Assembly: GCA_049999725.1 (NCBI GenBank)
Contig: JBNGIS010030958.1
Location: 1-36,022, forward strand
Length of the DNA stretch: 36,022 nucleotides
DNA from: Haplomitrium mnioides
Lineage: Eukaryota; Marchantiophyta; Haplomitriopsida; Calobryales
Direction of reading: 5' to 3'
A model generated the notes under the pieces. It searched no databases and had not been told where the DNA came from. It worked only from the letters and a program-made list of their open reading frames with translations. The stretch's first letter is position 1. Each line of letters begins with the position of its first letter. Shown in pieces: positions 29,696 through 36,022 of this stretch. Position numbers and translations under genes: made by a program.

Positions 29696-29800
29696 NNNNN
29701 NNNNNNNNNNNNNNNNNNNNNNNNNNNNNNNNNNNNNNNNNNNNNNNNNNNNNNNNNNNNNNNNNNNNNNNNNNNNNNNNNNNNNNNNNNNNNNNCTTCT
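29659..29800. repeat. TTC microsatellite with a 100-N gap
   Basis: (TTC)n from about 29661 to 29695, then exactly 100 N (29696-29795), then CTTCTTATATG. The gap length is probably a placeholder, so the size of the repeat is unknown. Confidence 0.9.
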
Positions 29801-29815
29801 TATATGACCATGAGT

Positions 29816-30172
29816 TGTTGTCCTAATAGATGGCAAAATAATTCCAACTGCACACTTGGATATTGGTTCTTTTGTCAACATCATGATAGAAGACACCACA
29901 AGTTTATTGGATATCCAACCAATGTCTTGCAAAAAAACATCTCTTGTTCTTCGCCTAGTTGATGGCAACGATATTCTGCCCCTTGGGGTTCTTAGAAATG
30001 TTCCAACTCTCTTTGCAAACCAAGAATACTTGGTTTATTATCTGGTCCTACGTATCATGTAGAAAAATTAATATCCCTTACTCATTGGGCGTCCATGGCT
30101 TAAACAAAGCCTTGCACAATTGGATTTTGCAAATGGAACTTTGACAATTGGATCTCTAGAATAGAGAGTTGT
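29816..30172 (+). pseudogene. Element D aspartic protease relic
   Basis: Reads VVLIDGKIIPTAHLDIGSFV and NIM: the active site DTGS is DIGS at 29859-29870, the Asp kept and Thr changed to Ile (a C to T type change). Continues SLLDIQPMSCKKTSLVLRLV, DGNDILPLGVLRNVPTLF, then stops, and LIGRPWLKQSLAQLDFANGT (about 30083-30142), the (L)GRPW.. strand typical of this plant lineage. Stops at 30060 and 30069. Confidence 0.75.
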
Positions 30173-30602
30173 TCTCTCAATGTATACATAGGCCCCTTCT
30201 CCATCTCCTCAATCTCTGGAGAAACAATTTATAGATTTATCTTTGGTGGATACAACCTCTCGATTCTTAGTTCTAGAAAATGATAAGGGTGGTTTTGATC
30301 TTTTCTATTTTTTACATGTAACTTTATGGAAGTACAGCTTAAAGACTTACCAGTTCTCCTAGCAGAACATAAAAGTCTTAAAGTCTATGAGGGGATTTTT
30401 TAGGCTCAAGAACTAGTGTTCTTGCAACTGATACATAGGTACATCGATGTTTTTCCTTGGGAATACAATGAGATGACAAGAATTCCAGCATCTATATCTC
30501 CATATCAAATTCAAGCTTAGATTAGATGCTCACCCTATATGAAAGCAATTTTACAAGCTCAATTCTAAATATACAGATCTTGTTCAAAAAGACATCACCA
30601 AA
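30173..30602 (+). pseudogene. Element D protease to RT connection
   Basis: Degraded coding sequence. 30417-30515 reads FLQLIHRYIDVFPWEYNEMT and SISPYQIQ, the pre-RT segment (Y.DVFAW.Y.DM.G). Frameshift near 30515, then LDAHP, KQFYKLNSKYTDLVQKDITK. Confidence 0.6.
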
Positions 30603-31241
30603 ATGTTACATGTATGTATTATATCCCACATAGGACTCACAGATTGGGTCTCACCTATCATGGTAGTTCCTAAACTTTATGAATCAATTAGAGTATGGAG
30701 CGACTTTGAGTCTCTTAATGCGGCCACTATACTTGAACACTTCTTTATTCCATTAATTGACACAATTCTGGATAACGTGGCTAGTAAATAGTGCTACAAC
30801 TTTTTGGATGGCTTTTCTGGATATAATCAAATCAAAATTCATCTAGTATCTACACATATGACTACTATTACTATGCATTGGGGGTGTTACTCATACAACA
30901 AATTGGTTTTTGGTATTTGCAATCCCCCAAACGAATTCTAGCGGATCATGCTTATGGCATTTGAGTCCCTTCTCCAGAGATCAGAGAAGTGTATTGAGAT
31001 TTACTTGGGTGATTTCACGATGTACAACACCATAGACCAACATCTTGCTAAGGTGGAACTTGCATTCACTTACTGCCACACATATTGTATATCTTTAAAT
31101 CCTAAGAAGTGTAAATTCCTTGAGCCAACTGGTGTATTTCTAGGGCATATCATCTCGAACAAGGGTTTGCACCCAGATCCAGATAATACTCATATGGGTT
31201 TCTCACGTATCTACTTTTCTCACTACAGAGGTCAGCCATGA
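30603..31241 (+). pseudogene. pol: Element D RT relic with LGD active site
   Basis: GLTDWVSPIMVVPKLYESIR, VWSDFESLNAAT, LEHFFIPLIDTILDNVASK, stop, CYNFLDGFSGYNQIKIHLVS, YSYNKLVFGICNPPNEF, stop, RIMLMAF. The catalytic YLDD box reads YLGD at 31002-31013 (GAT to GGT). SLNPKKCKFLEPTGVFLGHI and ISNKGLHPDPDN close the RT. Wording such as DGFSGYNQI and NPKKC is typical of the plant non-chromovirus (Athila/Tat-like) Ty3/gypsy branch rather than of element A. Confidence 0.85.
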
Positions 31242-31620
31242 CCCACCTTATAAGCAGTTGGCTGCCCATCCTTAGTACAGCCATCTTATTGCATACCTAA
31301 CAAGTGGTACTTTACATTTGCATGTCAAGCTTGATCAGTGGTAGGCTTTCAAAAGGTTTGCCACCCCTTACACTATTCTTTATGGTATTCTATACAGAAT
31401 GGATGTGGATAGAGTCTTGAGAAGATGTCTAGTACCACTACAGACGACGTAGGTTCTATAGGGCTGCTACACCTTTGCGTGTGAAGGACATTTTGTGAGC
31501 AAGACTACCGCTAAAAAAGTACTCTGCTCTAGCTACTAGTGGCCGACCTAATTTGCATAGTCACACAAATTTGCCTGCATATGTGGTGCATGCTAGAGAA
31601 CAGAGAAGCTTGTAGACAAT
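31242..31620 (+). pseudogene. RNase H and integrase N-terminal remnant
   Basis: The ~380 bp between RT and integrase core are heavily decayed: FYTEWMWIES, LRVKDIL, SGRPNLHSHTNLPAYVVHAR. The normal RNase H would need about 400 bp and the zinc-binding integrase domain another 150, so most of RNase H has been deleted. Confidence 0.45.
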
Positions 31621-32187
31621 TTGGAGATGTCTTTAGTGCCTATTTTACCATTATCTGCCTTTGAGAAATGGAGACTAGGCTTCATAGATCTCATTGCCTT
31701 ACCATCTCACTCAAGACAAAGTCAATATATTTTGGTTACAGTAGATTTTGTTGCAAAATGGGCGGAAGCGATCGCACTTTTGGTAGATAATGCTACATTA
31801 GTTGCTTCATTTTTTTATTCTCAAGCTTTAACCAGATATGGCTGCCCTTTAGAGCTGGTTAGTGATCATGACACTCATTTTTTGAATGAGTTCATTGAAA
31901 TTTTCATAGCCCTTTACTCAATACGCCACCGTACATCTGCTCTATACTATCCATAAGCAAATGGCCAGACTGAGAGTACCAACAAAATTTTGAAAGCCAT
32001 ACTGACCAAAACTATATCTCATTACAGGTCTGATTGGGATGAACATTTACCTGCGGCCCTATGGGTCTATCGTTCAATGTCCAAAGTAGCTATAGGTTTT
32101 ACATCGTTCCATCTTATATATGGGCAAGAAGTCTTTCTACCCATTGAAATACAAGTCCTTTCTTTGCGGGTTGCAATTTCAAATTAG
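31621..32187 (+). pseudogene. Element D integrase core relic, DDE residues retained
   Basis: Integrase inserts the cDNA into the host genome. FEKWRLGFIDLIALPSHSRQ holds the first Asp, YILVTVDFVAKWAEAIAL follows, and PLELVSDHDTHFLNEFIEIF holds the second Asp. After a stop at 31954, ANGQTESTNKILKAILTKTI holds the Glu. Then RSDWDEHLPAALWVYRSMSK and PFHLIYG-type FHLIYGQEVFLPIEI. All three catalytic residues remain and the frame has one stop before the Glu, so this is the least damaged enzyme of the window. Confidence 0.85.
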
Positions 32188-32523
32188 TTAGGACCTTTAA
32201 AGTCCTTGAAACACAAACTTGCAACCTTAGAACAATTGGAAGAAGATAGGATTCAAGCCTCTGATTTGCACTTTTCCCACTAACACCGCACCAAGCTTAC
32301 ACATGATAGTAAAGTCAAGATGAGGACATTTGCGGCCAATGACCTGGTTCCGGTATTCGACATAAGATTCCTACAATTTTCTTCCAAGTTTACTACACAC
32401 TAGTTTGGCTCTTACAAGGTGACAACTGTCCATCCCCATGGCTATCTAAGCCTTTTAACATAAGCTGATATTGCCTGTGCTACCTCTGTAAATGCCAACC
32501 ACGTCAAGCTCTATTGTGTATGA
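32188..32523 (+). pseudogene. Element D integrase C-terminal domain
   Basis: Frame with stops: LKSLKHKLATLEQLEEDRIQ, then KVKMRTFAANDLVPVFDIRF, FGSYKVTTVHPHGYLSLLT, stop, and VNANHVKLYCV, stop. This is the GPY/F-type DNA-binding tail (G.Y.V....P.G...L) of Ty3/gypsy integrases. No chromodomain is seen. 32524-32686 is the short link to the 3' LTR. Confidence 0.7.
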
Positions 32524-32686
32524 GTCGTCTTGTTTGGAAGTGTTTGTGATTTGTCGTGCTCTTTGTTAATTAGTATTATCTCTTGTGTTCTGCCCCTTGC
32601 CACCATGCTACGACCCATCATTGGGAGTTCTAGAGAAGCCAAGCTACATTTTTCGTACAAGACACTCAAGATTGAAGCAAAGGATC

Positions 32687-34750
32687 TGTTGGGGTCCAAG
32701 ATGGGAGATTAAAGTGCATGTAAGAAGTGTACAAAGGAGAAAGAAAGCAAAAAATGGAACAAAACATGGATGCGGGAGGAAGAAACGGTGAACAACGGAC
32801 GTTGTCCATATAGTAAGGAAGAAATTAGGATTCATAAAAAATACTTTTATATTGAAATTTAAAGTAAAACTTCTTTAGGATTTAGAAATGCAACCGTAAA
32901 AATAGTATGTGTTTTTTGAAATTACAAGTATCAAGCTAGAAAAAGCAATAACATTAGCTTGAGCTTCAGGTGCCGAGATGGAGAAAATAGCACTTCAATA
33001 AGAAGAAAATAAAGTTATCCTTTTGTAAGTCATGTGTGTGTGTAAGTGATGTGTGTATAGTTGGGATTTAGGAAAAAAAAGTTTGGGTTAATAAAGAACA
33101 AATTTAATGCTAAAATATTAATTAAATAATATTAAATCTAGCTACTAGCCAAGGAGGAAAAGGAAGATAAAATGGACAGACAAGATCTCTTTGAAACAAA
33201 GGTGGATGTTGAAAGGGGGTTTAGGGTTAGAGCTCCTTAATAAAGAACGGAAGAAGGGCTCATGTAGCTCCCCTCTCTCTTCCTTCTGCTACTTGGTGAC
33301 AATGAAGATTTTTTTCGTGGCTGGAGGCTGGCGAAGTGCCGCTCACGATATTATCTTGAAATGTTCTTGATTAGCAAGGGAAGGGGGAAAGAAGCATGCA
33401 TGAACAGTAGCATGCAATGCATTATCAGAGGGCACAAGCACGATCAGTGAGTCAGGGAGATGAAGTGCAATCAATCTAGAGAGATTCATGGTACCATTTG
33501 ATGATCTTTATCGCAAAACCGGAAAAGAGGTATGCTGCATCGTCTGGGGATCTAGAAAAAGACAAGGAAGTGTTGAAGGTGGTTTGGAAAGAAGTAGAGG
33601 ACGATCTTGTGACGATACTCCTTCGAATCCATAACTGAGTCATAAAATCCAAACGACAGTGGATTGCGTTGCTTCTTGTTGCTAGGAACAATTGAAGGCT
33701 TTCGGGCAGTCTTTGCTCTTACTTCTTCTATTCAGCTGTTACAGAGAATTGGAGTTTGCTGGTAGTCAACGTTTGTGGAGCTTCTTCTAGTCTTGCCTAT
33801 GCAGAGGAAGTAATCTGGATGGAAGGGAGAAGAGACGAGTCTCCTACTCTGGCGAATAAGCCTCCGCGATGGTTTCCAGATTTTAAATGCGGAGGTCGAG
33901 CAAGGGAAGAGATCAAGACGAATGAGAAGAACAAGAATGGGCTGAAGGCTGGGCCTTAGGAGATCTCCCTAAAGATGATTCTTGCGTGAATTGTTGTTGT
34001 TGTCCGGATTCAGATGTTGATAATAACAACAGAGCAAATCAAGAAAAGAACCCTACAAATGATTCTTGCATGAATCGCCGCTGCTGTTCGGGTTCAGATG
34101 TTGATAATAACAACAAAGCAAATCAATAAAAGAAACAAAAATTGACAGATTGTAAATGGCAAGAAAAGAAGTTTGCACAAAGCTGGTTCTTTAGTTCAAT
34201 CGACACAATTCTTGAGGATCATGTTGAAGTGATGCAGAACTGTTTTTTTGATGCAGAGCCTAGAACATTGAGGGTGATTTGAAGAATGAAGCGGATGGAC
34301 ATGAAGTAAAGATTTAGCGTGGCAGAGTAAGGCGTAGCTGAGGATGGACAGTTAGGTAGAGAAGCATCAGCAGAGGAATGAACAAAGAGATGCCGCCCCA
34401 ATTTCCTCCCAATTGATGCGATCTACCAGTGCTGATGGATTCGGATGGTGGTGTCATGGAGAGGCTTCTTCAGGTTGAATCAGTCTCGTTCATTGTTTCT
34501 CTCTGATTAAGGCTGCCCCACTCCCGAAAAACTACACCGATTCAAGCACAAACGGGAAGGAAGAACCTCCATGAGAGGATGTCAATGAATAGTTGTCAGG
34601 AACTCCCTTCTCTTGTTGATTACGTGAAACAAGTCACTGTGTGGTTTTCATTCTCTCCTTGATCTGTGATCAACCAAATTCAAGGGCATGTTCCAACAAC
34701 TAGCGCAGATGGTAGTCATGGTTGGTAACTGGGGCCAGGCCCTTCCTACA
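32687..34750 (+). repeat. Element D 3' LTR, about 2.06 kb, with internal duplication
   Basis: Begins TGTTGGGGTCCAAGATGG and ends CCTTCCTACA, the canonical TG...CA. Collinear with 18241-20274. It carries an ~83-bp tandem duplication (units starting near 33974 and 34057, both with GATTCTTGC and TTCAGATGTTGATAATAACA) where the 5' LTR has a single unit near 19580. Confidence 0.75.
33756..33959 (+). other. Open reading frame inside the 3' LTR, partner of 19309-19566
   Basis: 67 codons, matching the distal part of the frame in the 5' LTR and ending at the same stop. No domain. See the partner entry for why it is probably not a gene. Confidence 0.3.
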
Positions 34751-35200
34751 TGAAGATAAAGTCATTGTCTAGTTGCTCATTACATGAGGGGTTGATTCTA
34801 GCCTTCTTTACTCTGCATGCAACCTCAGAGAGGTCATGTCTATATGGGAACTTGGCTCGGCTTGAAAGGAGGGGACACAAGAGTTTAACGCCAATCAAAT
34901 CTTGCGGTTGAGTACTATCATGCACACTCAACTTACTTGTTAAGATGATTAAGGATGTAGAAGGCAGAATGAAGGAAGGAGAGTAAGTAATGTCCAAGTT
35001 ATGGTGATGATGGTTGGAAGTACGGTGGAATTAAGAAGGGAAGAGAATATGTTGTTAGTAGGGGATATAGCTATGAGTGGAGATGTGGAGATTTGTTGTG
35101 GAGAGCAATATAGGACGGGTAGAGAATGGGACTATGACCTTGATGATGAAGGCAGAGAGAGACAATAGTTTAGGAGTCAACTAAGGAAAATACAAAACAG
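34751..35200. other. Right flank of element D, no gene seen
   Basis: No domain or structure recognised. The frame on the minus strand at 34746-34997 is not convincing. Confidence 0.5.
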
Positions 35201-35288
35201 CATAGAAGGTCAAAAATATTACCAAAGCTGCAAGGGCATGTAGTCATAGAAGGTCAAAAATATTACCAAAGCTGCAAGGGCATGTAGT
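35201..35288. repeat. Perfect tandem duplication of 44 bp
   Basis: 35201-35244 and 35245-35288 are identical (CATAGAAGGTCAAAAATATT ... GGGCATGTAGT). No substitutions, so the duplication is recent or was introduced by assembly. Confidence 0.95.
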
Positions 35289-35426
35289 GTGTGCTGTAGA
35301 AGGTAGAAGGAAGGAAAACAGTAAATCTGGAGTTGACGCAAAGATCTATTTGGTGGACAAAGGTTGGAGGTAGAAGAAGGGCATAATCAACATGGTGTAT
35401 TCAAAGAGATTGCGCAAAGTTGCTAA

Positions 35427-35655
35427 CTAACTCAAGGGTTTGAAACGGGTACTCCCAAGTACTTTGCTAGCTAACTCAAGGGTTTGAAAGGGGTCCTTCC
35501 AAGTACTTTGCTAGCTANNNNNNNNNNCTAACTCAAGGGTTTGAAAGGGGTCCTTCCAAGTACTTTGCTAGCTAACTCAAGGGTTTGAAAGAAGTCCTCC
35601 CAAGTACTTTGCTAGCTAACTCTCAAGGGTTTGAAAGGGGTCCTCCCAAGTGTGG
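35427..35655. repeat. Minisatellite, 44-bp unit, with a 10-N gap
   Basis: Units starting CTAACTCAAGGGTTTGAAA at 35427, 35471, 35528 (after the gap), 35572 and 35616, the last with a 2-bp TC insertion. Ten N at 35518-35527 interrupt the array. The core CAAGTACTTTGCTAGCTAAC is nearly identical in all units, so the array is young. Confidence 0.95.
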
Positions 35656-35699
35656 ACCCATATGCCTAGTAGCTAAAGAAACAGAAAAATTAAATAGTT

Positions 35700-36022
35700 T
35701 ATGTGGTGTGTATTTTGTGCGTGAGTATAGTATTTTGTTTTTATCATATTATGTTAAGATTTCTCTGTTGGGTAGGTTGAGTGAAGTGCTAGTATAGTCA
35801 TATTTGTGAGCCGGTATATGTGACTTGTATTTGGTCTTCTTTGAGAGGTTAGTGTAATTCGTCTTACTGTTAGATTTCTGAAAAGTGGGGAGTATTTCAA
35901 AAGAAGACATTTAAGATGCTTGACTCAAATTTGGTCTTCCTTGATAGGTTAGTGTAATTCGTCTTACTGTTAGAGTTCTGAAAAGGGGGAAGTATTTCAA
36001 AAGAAGACATTTGAGGTGCTTG
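35700..36022 (+). repeat. Dispersed repeat R3, copy 2, with a 100-bp tandem duplication
   Basis: Matches 25937-26175. Its right part is present twice: TTTGGTCTTC starts at 35830 and 35930, exactly 100 bp apart, each followed by TTAGTGTAATTCGTCTTACT and AAAAGAAGACATTT. The second unit runs off the window. Confidence 0.85.

Larger units (their letters stand above)
18241..34750 (+). mobile_element. Element D: giant Ty3/gypsy retrotransposon with 2-kb LTRs and a nested insertion
   Basis: Two direct repeats of about 2.05 kb (18241-20274 and 32687-34750) flank gag, protease, RT and integrase on the plus strand. The integrase tail ends at about 32522, only ~165 bp before the right repeat, as expected of a 3' LTR. 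The left repeat is followed by a degraded primer site. Gag does not begin until about 27217 because element C and a dispersed repeat lie in the leader. No target-site duplication is visible (TGGTC to the left, TGAAG to the right), so the alternative that the two repeats are separate insertions is not excluded. Confidence 0.65.

Noticed and set aside
35427-35655. Possible CRISPR array because of regular repeats
   Set aside because: Units are contiguous without unique spacers, and the genome is eukaryotic. A minisatellite explains it.
1-36022. tRNA, rRNA or organellar DNA
   Set aside because: No cloverleaf-forming or conserved rRNA sequence was noticed by eye, and the only tRNA-like matches are primer-binding sites.

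Overview
The window is land-plant nuclear DNA that consists almost entirely of decayed LTR retrotransposons. Evidence for a plant: Ty3/gypsy gag, protease, reverse transcriptase (RT) and integrase relics of plant type, primer-binding sites resembling the 3' end of initiator Met-tRNA, AT-rich sequence, LTR differences enriched at former CpG sites, and no bacterial gene organisation. I cannot name the species. A large repeat-rich genome such as a gymnosperm, fern or lycophyte fits best. I see no intact host gene, tRNA, rRNA or CRISPR array. Every coding region carries stops or frameshifts, so all are annotated as pseudogenes.

Layout. 1-3035: gene-free, with a degenerate 52-bp tandem repeat at 2303-2522. 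3036-5679: element A, a chromovirus-like Ty3/gypsy relic (5' LTR end, primer site, gag, protease, RT), broken off in RNase H. 5680-6043: a minus-strand fragment of another mobile element. 6058-14195: element B, the most interesting item. Its truncated LTR, long leader, gag and protease are followed in one frame by a cytosine-5 DNA methyltransferase-like domain, an integrase-tail-like segment and a PHD zinc finger, and then a second LTR. Its RT, RNase H and integrase core are missing. 14220-18240: unrecognised DNA with two stop-poor minus-strand frames and clusters of a CCTATGC..GCATAGG palindrome. 18241-34750: element D, a giant Ty3/gypsy element of about 16.5 kb with LTRs of about 2.05 kb, gag, protease, RT and integrase. 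Inside its leader lies element C (22125-25936), a different gypsy lineage. 34751-36022: flanking DNA with a perfect 44-bp duplication, a 44-bp minisatellite and a second copy of a dispersed repeat also found at 25937.

How the parts work together. An intact ancestor of element B would have carried a writer (cytosine methyltransferase, motifs I and II plus IX and X still readable) and a reader (C4HC3 PHD finger) in the same polyprotein as Gag and protease. Retrotransposon-borne DNA methyltransferases have been reported in charophyte algae and dinoflagellates, so the capture principle is known. The methyltransferase plus PHD combination in what looks like a land plant is the part worth following up. 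The copy here is dead: methyltransferase motifs IV-VIII and the core pol enzymes are deleted.
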